DNA of 64,000 bases from Branchiostoma lanceolatum (GCF_035083965.1 NC_089729.1:15240964-15304963); one strand, 5' to 3'. Counted from the stretch's first letter, positions 35,001-48,559 are shown. Notes: generated from the letters alone by a model not told the origin. A program made the numbers and translations.

Positions 35001-38000
35001 TTTCTTCAGGGAAACTAAAACACATTTACTAACACATTGGATATAGACATTCGAAAGCATCACTGACAGTTTATTAATGAACGTTATACTAAAAAGTACA
35101 GTAACTGTAAAGAAACATTGTAGTCTTACAGGTCAGGTACAGGGGTATACTTACATGCATTATTATTTGCATTGTCTGTTGTTATATTTAGTCAAGATGG
35201 AAAGAAAATTACGATCAGAAGAATGCTGTTCCTTTTTTAAAGGAGATCTTATAAGAGAAAATCTTCTTGACCAGTCCTACATTATTGTGTACATTACCAT
35301 TGCATAACTTCTGCAGGATATTCCTGAGACAATAGAGCCATGTGTGCCCCCTAGCAACATATAATGGGACTGCAGGGTATGACAAATAAAAGCTCACCAT
35401 GTGCAATTGCCAGTGCCAGGATGCCTCCTGTACTCGTGCCTCCGATCCAATCAAATAGGTCCAGAATGGGATGTCCGGTAAATTGTTCGATAGCCACGAG
35501 AAGCTGCGTGAGAACCAGGCCTCGAATACCACCTCCGTCCAGACATAGCACTTTGTCATATCTAGTAGAAGGGGAAAAGTCACAGCCAGACACAGGGTTT
35601 GTGTAGTTAAATTGTTAATATGCTGATAATATTCACATGCAAAGAAAAAACTATACAATATAGTCAATGAGTATCAATAATCGACATTGATGTAACACAA
35701 AGTTTTGTTCAAGACAATCCTTATCTGCGTCATCCAAAAAGGAAAAGTCCCAGAATTACATCTAAGCCAAAGTTTCTTACTGGAGTCAATCTAAGATGCC
35801 AATCATTGTCTGGTATGAACAAAGTAAACGAGATAACAATTTTTCGTAATGCAATATGGTACCTTTTCCATACTACTTATTTCTGATCAATTTCTGGGAT
35901 AGCCCTATATTCTGATACCCCTATATATGTTCAGATATCCCTATGTTCTGACACCCCTATGTTTAGATGCTCCTATGTTCTGACACCTACGTTCCAACGT
36001 CCCTATGTTCCAACACCCCTATGTTAGGGTTAGGGGGTGTTGGAACATACAGGCATCTGAACATAGGGGAATAACCATTAATTTCATAATCAAAAATCCT
36101 CACTTAGATGGAGTTGTTGGCCCGTCCATTTGGTCATAACCAGCAGCAATGGCGGATGCCCCAACAGCAAGAGAAAGGATGTCGTCCATACCTGTTGGGA
36201 TTAGAAAAATTCTGTCAAACCCTCTGGAAAAAAAACAACATACAGTTACCATCAATGTTTTAGCATAGAACATACATTGTAAATTTGTAATACCCTGCCT
36301 GTTTCTGTGCTTATCACTTGTCAAAATGTGATTTTTCTCTAATTTTTGTTCTGTTTCGCAAACGACAAAACAGACCAGTTTTGTACTGTACTACATACAA
36401 GCTGCATAAGACCAGATTGTAAGGTTTGATCTTCTCAAACTAGATTCATTGTGGTGTACCTTAACAAGCTTGAAGTGTGGCTTTCTGCAAACACAGGACC
36501 TTCGGCTTTACATCCCATCCGAGAGGACATCCCAAATCAAAGCTAGGCACTCATTTTTACCTGTGTAAAGTGAGTAGATAGGTGTAAAGTGCCTTTCCCA
36601 AGGGCACAACATTGGGGCCTGCTATGGATTCAAACCCAGAACCTTAATTCAGATTATAAGTCTTAACAACCCAAACCACATGTACACCTTTCCTTCTAGG
36701 CCACCTTTTGCCACCTAATAAACTGACAATTTGGCTTACGGGCTCTCTTACTTCTGTTGTGTGTTTTCTCCAGTGCAGCAGCAACAGGGGAGGGGAGTCC
36801 GTCAAACCCCCGTCCATGCTGGCAGCCATCTTTACATCCTGTCATGCTGGCATCACATCTGTATCGAATGGAGAAAATTTTGTTACAGTAAAATACCATG
36901 AAACGCACATCAAGAATAAAATATTTTCAAAATGAATGAGACAGTAATCATTCTATTATGGATGAGGACTCGAACTGCAGTGTAATCATAAGTAAATGTA
37001 TTTGTTAAATTTGTAGCAGCTACTGTCCTTGGTGCTGAATTCCACTGTGGCATACATGTAAGTCTGCAGATTGACAACTCTAGGTGCAGTACCAGTGTCT
37101 ACCACAGTGAGGCACTTAAAACACATACATGTATGTAATGATACAGAATACAGAAGGAGACACTCACCTCTCAGCCCCCACCATGTGGAGCATACCTACA
37201 ATGATGTCCTTGTTGCCAGTGGCACTTTGAGCGGCAATGTGTCGCGGAGTTTCACCCTTATTGTTCTTAGCGTTTAGATCAGCACCAAACACAACCAAGA
37301 CTCGGATGATGTCTCCACTCTCAACCTTGGATGAAAAGACATACAGTATAAACATAAAAATGTTTTCTGATGGTTCTTTTTATTTAATAATATGGTGAGG
37401 GGATTGCAGATCAACAACCAAATTCTCCCAGCAGTGCATATCCAATGGCATGGCTCCTCACATGTGATGCTATACAAGAGGTGCAGGGTCATTCTGATGA
37501 CTGACCTTCAAGAACATGCAAGGTCATATTAACTTGCCATCTTTCTCAAGGCTATAATATCTTGACTTATCTTCCTTACAATAAACAAGGAATCTTTCTT
37601 TGACCCACAGCCCTATACGTGCCTTATTAACAAATTGGTTCTCAAAGGACACAGAAGAAACAGAAAGACTCATCGAAACATCTCTAAGATGCAGATTTAA
37701 GACGTTCCAAGCTGAGTGTCAGTCATAAATGTGCATGAAATCATGCAAGCAAGCAGTGCTTCTGTTGTGCTTTTTTCTTACAAAATTTTCCACTGATTTC
37801 AACTCACTTCCTCAGATGTATCCTTGACAGAAAGGACATGTGGCATATGAATATATTAGCTGTCTGTGAAGTTAATTGCTAAGAAAGCTTTTACTAGTAG
37901 ACTAAGACAGCTGTATTACATAAATTGGTATTAATCTAAAGATTTACTGGGTACATTGTTGACTTAGAGTAGCTTGATTATCAACCTGAAGCATGCCATT

Positions 38001-41000
38001 GTCATCTTCACATTTATTATTATCGTCACAAGTCCAATTTGCTACTGGTTTAAACTTAAGGTAATTCCACATTGTTAAGGTTACAGGTAGCATTATACCA
38101 ATCTTTCATATTCTTTGGTCCTTTTGAAAATTTGTTGTATCAAGTCAGATCTGTCGTATCAATAATAATTTTATGGAAAACTTTATACAATATCATAAAA
38201 TGATAAAACAAAGTCCAGCATATTACTATTTTCCAACTGTCCGCATTTTTACAAAATACAGACTAGCTTACATTTACTTAAGGGGGTTGAAAAGAGAGAT
38301 AATACAGATTTGGGGAAAATGTGTATATGTGGAGGAGGGAGAAATGCAAGCAGCAAATAGCTTACTTTCTCAGTTGTCTTCTTGTCAAGTAGGGTCTGCT
38401 TATGCGTTGCACAGAGCAAAGAGTACACACCAGAAAAGGGCATTTAACATCAGTTAACATATTTCCACCAGGGTACATTATTCCGCCTCCCTGAAAATAT
38501 ACGTCCAAACAGATCTCCAACCCAAAGTCTTCAAGTATAATGCACTCCTGTATATCAAAACTGTGCATACCCCTGGGGTGCTTCACGAGAGATCTCTCAA
38601 ACCCACTATTTTTCGGATATGTGGCGGATTTATGTAACCTGGTGAATAAATGTTAATGGAGGCTAAACATTCGGAAAAATTCTTTCAATTTTGTACAAAT
38701 ACAGTGCATGCAACACCATTATCATGACCACATCAAGTAGCTTCATTGATGTATATAAGAAAACGTAAACACACAACAGAACATGTAGCAAATTGCACAT
38801 TAAAAACACTTAAGCAGAAAACAATCACATTGTGTCAGTGCATTCTCATATATCTTCCCAAGAAACATATTATTAAACATATCATTAACATCTTCCAACA
38901 ATAACAGAGACAATCATTTCTTGATTCATTGATTCAACATACAAAGCCAATGTGATAAAAGTAAGTCAGTTTAGACTCTTTGCAATTTTTGAAAATAATA
39001 GTAATACTCTACCAACTGCTAGCCAACTTTATATCCTATTAACTAAAGCTAGCACCAATCATTGTAATTTTCAATGGGAATGAAACAGTTACCTGAACAG
39101 CCAAGTGCAGAGGGGAGTTTCCCTCCTGGTCCTTGGCATTGACCTCTGCGTTTGCTATCATAATGGCAAGGACACAGGTGAAGAGTTTTTCCTTCACCAT
39201 GTAGTGTAGAGGTGTCAGGCCGGTTGTGCTGACTGCTTCTAGTCTGGCTCCCTTACTCAGAAGGAGTTGGATGCACTAGAAAGAATGGTAAAAGATAGAG
39301 CAAACAAAAGAATGGGAAATTATAGTTTATGTTTATGTTCTTTGCTTTCTTTCTTGTTCTTAAAAATTGCAATTAGAACAAAGTATGCAGAAACACAGAC
39401 ACACATGTACACACAAGCACACACATCAAAAAGTAATCGTGAATGCATATAACACATTCCAAAAATGTCAAGAAAACTATGTGAACTGTGATGTTTGTTT
39501 TTATGTCATACCTGGGCCACGAAAACATTCGATACGGGTGTTCCGCATTGTGTGATAATTTTCTGTATCACAAGGGGTTCCTACTCTATCACACGGCTTC
39601 CATAGAATATTTAGAATGCATATTGAGTGCGCTAAGTGTGCCGCTGTCGAAAATTCGAATATTTGATTCGGTCATTGGAATTGCAGCTGTTAAGATTTTT
39701 GTTCGAGGACACCAACTTTTCTCCACTTCTGGCGCATTTCGCATTTAAATGTGTGTTTTCTCAGGTGGGAATGACATAAATGAAAACAATCCTACGGCCG
39801 TCGGGCAATCCTACCCGCGGTCGGGCTGGTACCTCGGGTGATACAGAATACCCCCTGTTCTATTCTATTTGTCATTCTTATGATATGGTCTAACCTACAT
39901 GTACATCATTACTTTGAAAGTAATACATATGTGAAAGGATTCCTGGCCAAGACCTCATCAGTAACCATCAGTAACCACCAAACTTACAGATGTACAACCC
40001 TAACATGAAACTTGCTCATCTTTTACAATGAAACACAACTTCCACCAGCAAGGACTCTGTCCCTGAGGTGTTGCCAAAAAGCAATGTCATCTACAGTTCA
40101 GAAAAGGGGACGTTTCTCCCTACCTCAGGTGTTCTGGCCCAGTGTAGAGCAGTCAGACCAGACTGGGGGTCCACAGTGTGCACCTGGCGAGGATCCTTCT
40201 CCAACAATACGTCCAGACACCTGAGATGTGAAAAACATATACCGTCAAGAATCAAACCTCAATCAAAGCGACAATAAGACAAGTCTATATCGTATATGAT
40301 AACTCTTAAGGGCAAAAAATCATCTCAACAAATGGACACCTTACCCATCTCTACTCAAAGTTGTTGTCTTTGTTTTTCTGATCATTTTAAGGCACTAGAA
40401 GAGTGAGGCAAATTTCCTAAGTGTGCAAAATGACAAACATGCTTGCAGATGTACGAAACAATAAGTATCTTACGCCAGTAAAAGCAAAATTGCTACTACT
40501 ACTGCTTCTCACCATGTGTGAAGCTTGTCATTAGGTCCTTTAACTTTTAGCACACCAAAGTAGCAGTATGGATTCCAGTTCTCCATTAGATACAGGGTTA
40601 GGCAGCAGGGAGAAGGTTAAGCAAGATTATAGATGGTCATGCACATGTACAATCACTAAATATACTTACTCCATGCTATTGGCTTCCATAGCACTGTGTA
40701 TGGGGTATCCCTTAGCCCCCATCAGTAAGACATTAGCCCCAACATTCAGTAAGATCTGCACACATTTAGGCTGGTTATATCTGCAGGCCACATGGAGGGG
40801 AGACTCTCCGGCCTGGTTCAGGGCACTCACCGCAGGGCTTCGGGTAGAACACAGCATCTAAGAACATTCACCACAAGACGAGTGTTACTATACATACGGA
40901 GGAAAGAGTCCACAATAGGAAACGTGACAGGGTTTATTCACATAACGGTGTAAAGAAGTCAGGTAGGGTTGGAATAGCCAGGGGAAGATGTGTTTTCTTG

Positions 41001-44000
41001 GGTAGGGATGGTGTTCAGTACCAAGGACAGGTGTGTTTCCTTTGGTGTAGATGGTGTTCAGTGCCAAGGGAAAGATGGGTTTACTTGTGTGTGTAGATGG
41101 TGTTCAGTACCAAAGACAGGGGTGTTTATTTGTGTGTGGATGGTGTTCAGCACCAAGGACAGGTGAGTTTGCTTGTGTGTGGATGGTGTTCAGCACCAGG
41201 TAGGTATGTTGTTTACTTGTATATGGATGGTGTTCAACAGCAGGGAGAGATGTGTTTACTTGTGTGTAGATGGTGTTCAGTACCAAGGCCAGGTATGTTA
41301 TTTGTGTGTAGATGGTATTCAGTACCAAGAACAGGTATGTTTATTTGTGTGTAGATGGTGTTCAGTACCAAGGACAGGTATGTTTATTTGTGTGTAGATG
41401 GTGTTCAGTACCAAGGACAGGTATGTTTATTTGTGTTAAGATGGTGTTCAGTCCCAAGGACAGGTATGTTTATTTGTGTGTAGATGGTGTTCAGTATCAA
41501 GGACAGGTATGCTTATTTGTGTGTAGATGGTGTTCAGTACCAAGGACAGGTATGTTTATTTGTGTGTAGATGGTATTCAGTACCACAGTACCTGGGACAG
41601 ATGTGCTTGCTTGTGAGTGGCTGGTGTTCAGCACCAGGAAGAGATATGTTTACCCGTGTGTAGATGGTGTTAAATTTGAGTGCACAGGAAGGATTATAGT
41701 GATTCAGTATCCTATAAAAAAGCATATCTAAAAAAAAAGGAAATCAAGATTCATGGTTGATTTTGAAATGTATTTAAATTTCATGACCAAAAAGAAAAAG
41801 ATTCAAATCCCTGACCTCCAGCACTTCTGGGTTGCTCTGTGCGGCAAAGTGGAAAGCTGTGTTCCCCTCCTTGTCTGCCTTCTCCACTTGTACATTACAG
41901 TGCATGAGTTCACGGATACAGGCGAGGTTTCCCGCCAGACAGGCCAGGTGCAGGGGTGTACGGCCATTCTCCTCCTCCACCATATTCAGAGCACTGCAAG
42001 ATTCAACAAGACGATAATCATGTACTTTGGAAATTTCTACCTTCAGCCTGCTAGGGTATCCCCTTGTCATAAAATCTATATTGGTTGCAAGGGTTAGACA
42101 GCAGGGAGAAGGTTAACCTCTGTTTAACAGCCTTTGCATGCAAATCTAAAAATTCTGAGCTATATCTATATTCAAGACTGAAGTTGTATCCAATTACTGC
42201 AACTCTGTTATTTGTACAGTAGAATCCGCATATCTGTATAGCCCATTTGTCTGCACAAATTATATGACTCCCCGAACTATACGACTCCCCGAATTAGCGA
42301 TATTGACGTCCCGAAGGAGGGGGGTGAATAGGAGCTGTGTCGGCAAATGCACTGATGTTCAACAGAAACCAACGTTCTTTGTGGCCCTAAACAGACAATT
42401 TCATTGATTTTGGCAGTTTAGGGTCTTTATACAAACATTTGATTGTCGATCAGGGCCGACTTTGGTAACTTTTAGCCTGTAGTTTTGGGTCATTTTACGA
42501 TAAAATCGGACAAGATTCTATACGATACTCCAAACTTTACGATTTTGGGCTATACAGATATATGCTTGTTTTTACCATTGAGTGAATGGTTAAATGTTTG
42601 GTGTTTTGGAATTCTATACACTGTCAGTCAGAAAGACGAATTATACAGAAAAAAGGTATACATATAATTGGAATCTACTGTATGTAAATTTGAGTATTGT
42701 TGTTTGTATTTATTTAGCCTCAGAATTCAGCCATGTAGATGACAGAAATAATACTTCGATGGCGAAGTTATTTTGGGAATGACTACGTAACCATTCATCA
42801 TCATCAGATCAGGGGTTAGAACTCCTACCAGTATGCTGTGTTACTGCCGACAACGCCATTGTGACACTTACCCTGCAACAACGTTGTGTTTCAGACATTC
42901 TATCATTCCCAGGTGGACAGCCAAGTGTGCCGCTGACCAGGAGGGGTGCTTCTGCACCAGATCATTCAAGTTCTGGAAAAAAAGAGAAAAAATAGGCTTA
43001 AGATTATATAAAAATCTCCCATCTTCCATTTTCCCAAGGTACAAAATTAATGTAGGCCTTTGCGCTGGTCAGTCTAGAACATTGTCTCCTGTAATGTATA
43101 CATGTACATATCTGTTTTTAAGACAACTCAAATTACAAAACAAAATCATTTCAAGTAATAGAAACATCAGTTCATCAAAGCAGCTGTTGAACATACTACT
43201 ATACAGGTATATCAAAGAACAGTTTGTTCTTATACACAAGAAAAGCTGTTCTGTACCAAGTCAAGTTGCCATTCTAAAGTGCCATCTAGCTACTCCATGG
43301 AGTACTGCAGGTTGTCTTCAACTGCATTGCAAGACTGGGTAAAGACTAAAGTATCAAATTTCCAAGTTCATGTCAGCTTGCCTGTGAAATTTGGACAGTT
43401 TCATCTATTCATTACCTTTATTCCAATACAAAATTGGAGTTACATGTACAGCTAAATGGATTGTACAGGGAGAGGGCCTAGGGGCATGTTTATCTACATG
43501 TATATGATGTGGCTCAGTGGTGGTCTTCAGATTTGATTAACATGCATATGGTGAACTGAACTGGGTGGTGTTACCTGCAGTTTTGTGACAGAGTAGACTG
43601 ACTTGGAGTACTGGTAGAAGGGCAAAAGTTTCTGGGTGTACAACTGGAATGTCTTCACTCCTTCTTGCTCTGAGGGAAGCCGGAATACTCTGGAAGAGAA
43701 ATGATAAACTGATATGTCAAGCTTAGTTTATTGAGGGAATATTAAATACACCTTTTTTTTATTTTCATTACATTACTTAGATCTGAATAAATCTATGCAT
43801 TCAATACTGTACTATTCCATATATTGAAAACTTCACAGAGAATATTCACCATTATAAGAACAAAGAATGAAAGTGATGCCCTATGAAGAAGAGTCATCTA
43901 GAAATTACACCTTGTGAGTAATTTGAGTAAAACTGTGTGTTACTACTTGAGAACCATATTCCTGCTAAGGCCACACCAATCTTATTTCAATTGGTTAACG

Positions 44001-45340
44001 GATTTTAAAAAAAAATGCTAGATTGGAAAATCAACATGAAAACAGAATCGCAGAGGAAAGTTTGTACTTTGGTGCACACAGTTTCAGGGAGTGAACAGGG
44101 TCAGGTGCAAGTTTTCACCCCAGCCTTCTGTTTTTATGATGTCCTCGTGCTGAAATTGAAAAAAAAAATCCATAAACCAAGAAATTAAATTGGTGTGGCC
44201 TAAAGTTAAGATTTTGGATTCAAATTTGTATTGGCTACGCAGTTACACCATGGAATGGGAGAGATTTAACGAAGACACACTCTTGACAATGTAGGACATT
44301 AGTGTGTTGGATAACATTATCAAGCTGATTTAAATTATGGTTGCTTTTCTACCTGTAGGCCTGAACACTCATTCCTGTGTTGTGCAGTACAGCCTCAAAA
44401 CTCTGTCCTCTCTCATCTCTGTAGAGTGTCAGACAGTCTTCTCTCTTCATGATCCCGTACTTCCCATAGTTCTTTGTGTCCACCTCCTGCAGAATGTAAT
44501 ATATCATCAGAAAACAGGGACATGTCATTAAGCCGGCGTCACAATTCATGCAAGCGTCCACCGAATTTGTAGATCGCCCGAAGCTCGCCGAATTTCAAAA
44601 TCGCCCGAGCGTCGACCGTCGTATTTCCAATGAAAATCTCGGGTGACGTCCGTCAAACACTGAAAACTAAAAATCCCTCATGAGATGGTACCATCTCTTG
44701 AACATGGACGATGTCAGAATCGCCTAACCTGGTAAAAGGCCGATATTTGCATCAACTTTTATTTCTGAAAATCGCCCCAACTCCGCGTAATCGACCGGAC
44801 GTCGGCAGTACTTCGGCCGAAAATGCACATTTGAAGCTCACCAACACGTCGGCCGAGCTGAATTTGTTATTTGTGACGGGGGCTTAAGGGATATCGATTG
44901 TATTTGTCATTTCAGTTGGTGACATGAAGCCGGCAGCTCCGTGTATGGGGGAGCTTCAGGCGTTAGCCATAGGCGTCAACCCTCTGCAGTGGGTAAAACT
45001 ATAAAAGAACCCTGGTGAACACACATATCGAGAAGAGTAGGTGGGACCCAGTGTGCTTGGCTAAAAACGTGAGCCTTAGTAAAGCTGCATTGCACTATCA
45101 AACTACTGCATCTGAAAAAGCAGATCATGCTTCACTTCAATATTGAGAATGACAAAATAAGAAAGATATCAATTACTAGTAATTGCTTAGCCAGTAAATG
45201 AATATTATACAAATACAAATAATTATGCAAAAATATAGATATTCAGTGTGTACCCTGATGGAGTAGGGGGTTCCCAGCAAGGGCATGTCGCTAACCAGGT
45301 TACTGACAAACCCTTTCACAGCATCTTTGAAGAAGGACAT
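32080..45340 (-). CDS. PLA2G6: Calcium-independent phospholipase A2, group VIA (iPLA2-beta), complete
   Basis: Hydrolyses the sn-2 ester of glycerophospholipids without calcium, in membrane remodelling and mitochondrial lipid care. Seventeen coding exons: 45340-45254, 44486-44353, 43689-43575, 42972-42872, 41993-41816, 40857-40670, 40220-40124, 39275-39093, 37325-37168, 36858-36752, 36191-36104, 35561-35398, 34867-34717, 34377-34244, 33824-33670, 33004-32837 and 32298-32080. Phases agree throughout, giving 808 aa (human long form 806). The N-terminal domain starts [16 protein letters not shown]. Ankyrin repeats fill about residues 125-440 ([35 protein letters not shown]). The patatin-like domain has the glycine-rich DGGGIRGL (487-494), lipase motif GTSTG with nucleophile Ser522, and the partner Asp654 in [10 protein letters not shown] 5' UTR acceptor lies at 45,362-45,363. 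Divergent from the small-Maf gene. Confidence 0.97.
32385..32474. repeat. Long palindrome in the last PLA2G6 intron
   Basis: GTTATGCAGATAGCACACGT continues to GACTCCGT and GAGCAGTG; after a loop of about 16 nt the same sequence returns inverted and ends ACGTGTGCTATCTGCATAAC. The arms are about 36 bp with one two-base bulge. Each arm holds a CACGTG E-box. It is probably a minimal MITE; no target duplication was resolved. Confidence 0.75.
35930..36062. repeat. Short tandem and inverted repeat in a PLA2G6 intron
   Basis: About six degenerate units of CCTATGTTCTGACAC(C)C (16-17 bp) are followed by an inverted pair (GTGTTGGAACATA, TCTGAACATAGGGG). The turn between them contains TTAGGGTTAGGGGG, a two-unit match to the telomere repeat. 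It is too short to call an interstitial telomere. Confidence 0.6.
36470..36672 (-). mobile_element. tRNA-derived SINE, second body type, in a PLA2G6 intron
   Basis: On the minus strand a B box GGGTTTGAATCC (36,626-36,637) is followed by TTGTGCCCTTGGGAAAGGCA, CTTTACACC and a pyrimidine/AGGTAAAAATG body. This body differs from the SINEs at 6,499 and 21,211 and resembles the conserved central domain seen in several deuterostome SINEs. The match is from memory and would need an alignment. Confidence 0.6.
38454..38656 (+). mobile_element. TTAA-ended MITE, copy 1 (PLA2G6 intron)
   Basis: Starts TTAACATATTTCCACCAGGG and ends with the imperfect inverse (CCTGGTGAATAAATGTTAA). The inverted ends extend about 34 bp to TCCGCC. 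The interior is nearly identical to copy 2 at 58,256, for example ACAGATCTCCAACCCAA, ATAATGCACTCCTGTATATC and GAGATCTCTCAAAC. The TTAA at both edges suggests a piggyBac-type target site. Confidence 0.75.
41005..41690 (+). repeat. 43-bp minisatellite in a PLA2G6 intron
   Basis: About 16 copies of a 43-bp unit beginning GATGGTGTTCAGTACCAAGG and ending ATTTGTGTGTA. The central units (41,311-41,570) are almost identical and the edges decay. Because 43 is not a multiple of three, repeat-bearing open frames appear in all frames on both strands; they are by-products. The array lies between coding exons 5 and 6. Confidence 0.92.
44528..44887. mobile_element. MITE with TTAAGCC ends in PLA2G6 intron 1-2
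   Basis: The left end TTAAGCCGGCGTCACAA and the right end (reverse-complemented) TTAAGCCCCCGTCACAAA are inverted copies. The interior is CpG-rich (several TCG and CCGA repeats) and non-coding, 360 bp in all. The superfamily is unknown; a TTAA or TA target is possible. Confidence 0.7.
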
Positions 45341-46298
45341 CTTGGCTGATTGGTATTATACCTGCAATAGAGAAATACAGAGAGAGAAAATACTGAGTTT
45401 GGTGTAGTTTTTGTACACTGTACATGTAGCGAGGATATTCTGTCAATACAATGTTGTTTCAACAATAAGAAAAAGAATTGACTAATATGTTAAGTCAATT
45501 TGTAGCAAAAACAAAATTCAAAATGTGATCACAATGATGTCATGCATATGGTGACGCAGTGGTAGGTAAAAGACAAAACCAGCGATCGCTCGTATAACAA
45601 AAGCAGATAGGTTTGAAATATTGTTCACATTCAATTTATACGAAACAACAGAAATTTGTAATTTCTAATGAATTGCTACAACAATACATGTTTTAACCTC
45701 CTCAAACAATATAAGATACAGTACCAAAGTAAAGATGCAAATTATTAAGAAGGTTATAACAGATGACATTCAAAATGCCCTTGAAAAATAAATTTCTAAA
45801 TCATTATTGACCAATGTCACATGTTATTGATTATATGAATATTCTATTTCAAGAGGTCTAATATTCTTGAGTCAAATCTGTACAATTATGATGCAATAAT
45901 TTCTAGGTCACTGCGCATTTATGATATATCTGATAATCATAACCTTAGTTTTATTTCTATTCATCGAATAGAAATTCCAATGGTCTAACTGCTTGTCTTA
46001 TTGACCTAAACCAAGAGACGCTAAGCTATTTGAATTGTATATCAAAGTAATATTTTCCATAATTCGAATGGGACAACATGGACAAGTACAAGTCTGACAA
46101 TGACTCATCGCATCCATAATCCTAAAAATCATTATATTGAGCACACGGGGTATTTTTCCAACACCAATTCTAAAATACGATCCTCTTAAAGGAATATCCC
46201 CACTAAAAGAATTAAATAGATGCTTACACTTTTCTGGAAAAGTTCGCTCATCAGAATATAGCGGTACCTTTGCTAATAAACAAATCTTGACAGCAAAC

Positions 46299-46373
46299 CC
46301 GGAAGTGATGGTGTATGTTTCCCGTCAGGCGCAGCGAGGTGAATGAAATCACGTGATTTCCTCGTGACTTCCG
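46299..46373 (-). promoter_or_regulatory. Putative PLA2G6 promoter core
   Basis: An ETS/GABP-type CCGGAAGTG (46,299-46,307), a palindromic TCACGTGA E-box (46,349-46,356) and an inverted ETS core ACTTCCG (46,367-46,373) cluster within 75 bp, about 960 bp upstream of the PLA2G6 ATG. A leader intron is expected because an acceptor precedes the ATG exon. Which gene the cluster serves (PLA2G6 or the small-Maf gene) is not settled. Confidence 0.45.
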
Positions 46374-47539
46374 CCCGCAGAACATACCAACATGATTGAC
46401 AGGTAATCTAATCAGTTTAGTAAAGTGAAAGTCTTTAAATTAACTTTTTTTCAAACACAACTTACACTAGTAAGAATTCTTATTCGGATTGATGGGTTTT
46501 ATATGTTAATAGTTAGATTTTCTATATTGAAATGGATTTTAGGTTTCCGAACTTTTCCCCCTTGGCTGGATGGTTTGTCCTATGTACGTCATCAGTAATA
46601 GTCTCCAAAGCAGGCTCTAGGAGGTGATTCTATGACTGATTCATCTTGAATATCAACCTAGAATTCCGGCTAGCTGGTATTCATCTAGATATCAAGTCAC
46701 TGACTAGATATAAGAAAGCACCTGGATTAGAACTGATATGCCATAAAATAATATCAGACTATCATAAGCGACCGAAATTGTTTCCTATGGAGTCTGATAA
46801 GGAGGCTACTGAGCACGCTGTGTTGTGAATTTCCCAGACGGATTGCATTGCTGTGTGTACACATTGTAGATTTCTTTCCCGCCACGCACGCAGGGGCCAC
46901 GCAGGACCACCGCCTTTTACTACGCCGTTTCCTGGACCCGATCGACTTTGTCGTACGGTACGTTGTGTGTCACTCGTCTCTCCAACTGTATGCGATCCCC
47001 GATTTACGTTATTTTGTGGTCTTACGGCGATGGTTTTTGGTGTAAACGGGTGAAGGTTTTTGTGATATTTGACAACAAAGGGACCGGGGGTGTGGGTAGG
47101 GCTAACCAGACGGGTCTCGTTTCCCACGTTTCCTTGGAATTTTCCAGCCAGACGGGAAGTGAAAGACAACACGACAAGTTTCTCAAGAAAACCAACATTT
47201 AAAAGGTGCTATAAAGACATGTGTGATGTTTGTTATTGTTTGTTACTGTTTGTAATTTGTGGCCCAGACGTTTGGGTACGAGTAACAGGCACAACGTGTG
47301 TGTGTGGTCATGAGGTCGCCTGGCATGAATTAGTTCGAGTAAATATTCCGAATTTTTGTCCCTGGCAGTGGGTAAAATATCACAGCTCACTTCTCATCCA
47401 GTGGCAAAATTATACATTTCTCTCTGAAATAAATGAGCGTTGTTGTGAAAAATGTACAGACGGAGAAAATGTACGTGAAAGGGGAGCAAGGGTCGATCAC
47501 GAGACAGTCGGGTATGTGAACTGGCTATCTTGGTAATGA

Positions 47540-47549
47540 TGAGTCAGCA
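47540..47549 (+). promoter_or_regulatory. NF-E2/ARE-type site upstream of the small-Maf gene
   Basis: TGAGTCAGCA matches the binding site of small-Maf heterodimers with CNC factors (NF-E2, NRF2). It lies in the presumed 5' region of the small-Maf gene. A single 10-bp match occurs by chance at a modest rate, so autoregulation is only a suggestion. Confidence 0.35.
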
Positions 47550-48329
47550 AGTTTCAAGGCACCAAGTATGCCTGTGATGTGACCGCTCGGTCGAAACGGC
47601 TTAGTCACGAATTTTTCTTTCCTTTGATAATAATTCATTGTACGATTCCGTATCATCAGATTTGTTGTGTTATTCGGATTTTGTCGGAAATGTTGTGTTT
47701 TTTTAGGATGTATTTTAGCAGTGCCCAACCCCTTTGTATACCCTCGTGTTGGTAGGTTCCGTTTGGGTGTGTACAAGGCATGGCCACGTGGTCTTCACAG
47801 ATCGCTTCGACCCTTTGTTTTCACTTTTACATAATCTGATCAAGAAATCGACAGTTTTCTTCTTTGTTGGTGAGGAGTCATGATCTAATTTATAGTGTTT
47901 TTGTTTGTTTATTTGGTCCACGTGTTTGCATTTTGGTTGTTTGTGCTTGGTGGAAATTCTTTGCCTTTTTCCAAGAAAGTGTTGAGTGCTACAAGGAACT
48001 AAAAGGTGTTGTTATTTGTTGCATACCGTTTTTTAAGAAATCAGTCGATGTAGAATAATTGTTAGTTCTAAATCATTCTTGAATTGTATTTATTGATCAT
48101 TGATGGGTAAGGAACATACATTTGTTTGCAATGATTACATAAACTGATAAAGAATATTACATAATATAAAGGCACAAAGGTTGCTTCCTAATATTACTGT
48201 AGTACTACTACTACATGAAGCTGCTTAGGTTTTTCTGGTAAGAAATGTGAATTTTCTTATTCAATATATAAGTCATTAGAAAATGTAATTATTATTTTGT
48301 GTTAAGCATCTCCTGTGACCATGTCCTGC

Positions 48330-48521
48330 CTATGTGCTCAGGCCAGAAACTGGCCCCTTGCTTTCCAGGAGGATCCTCCATGTAGTCCTGTCTCTTGCCC
48401 TAGCCTCTGCTTCCCGACTGTTTAAGCCCGTGTCCTTCACAATTTGGTCTTTCCATCTCATCTCATGAGTGCCATTGGCTGCTTTAAGTGGTTTCGTAGG
48501 TAGGTCCCTTATGTTGGGCAT
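48330..48521 (-). mobile_element. LINE reverse-transcriptase C-terminal fragment
   Basis: The minus strand reads EMRWKDQIVKDTGLNS, then EARARDRTTWRILLES, then a stop. The pattern R-W-x-D/K-x-I ... A-x-D-R-x-x-W-R is the usual tail of non-LTR retrotransposon polyproteins. Only about 60 codons remain. Confidence 0.6.
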
Positions 48522-48559
48522 ATCTGACTTCGACTTCAGTGTTCAATCATTCCATCATC

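Noticed and set aside
36027..36042. TTAGGGTTAGGG resembling a telomere repeat
   Set aside because: Only two units, and it arises at the turn of a local inverted repeat.
41097..41569. Open frames with repeated [12 protein letters not shown] peptides
   Set aside because: They are translations of the 43-bp minisatellite, which is not a multiple of three, and occur on both strands.
47069..47536. 155-codon plus-strand open frame, cysteine-rich in the middle
   Set aside because: It overlaps other frames on both strands in a CpG-richer patch, has no recognisable domain and no paired splice sites; more likely leader or promoter sequence.
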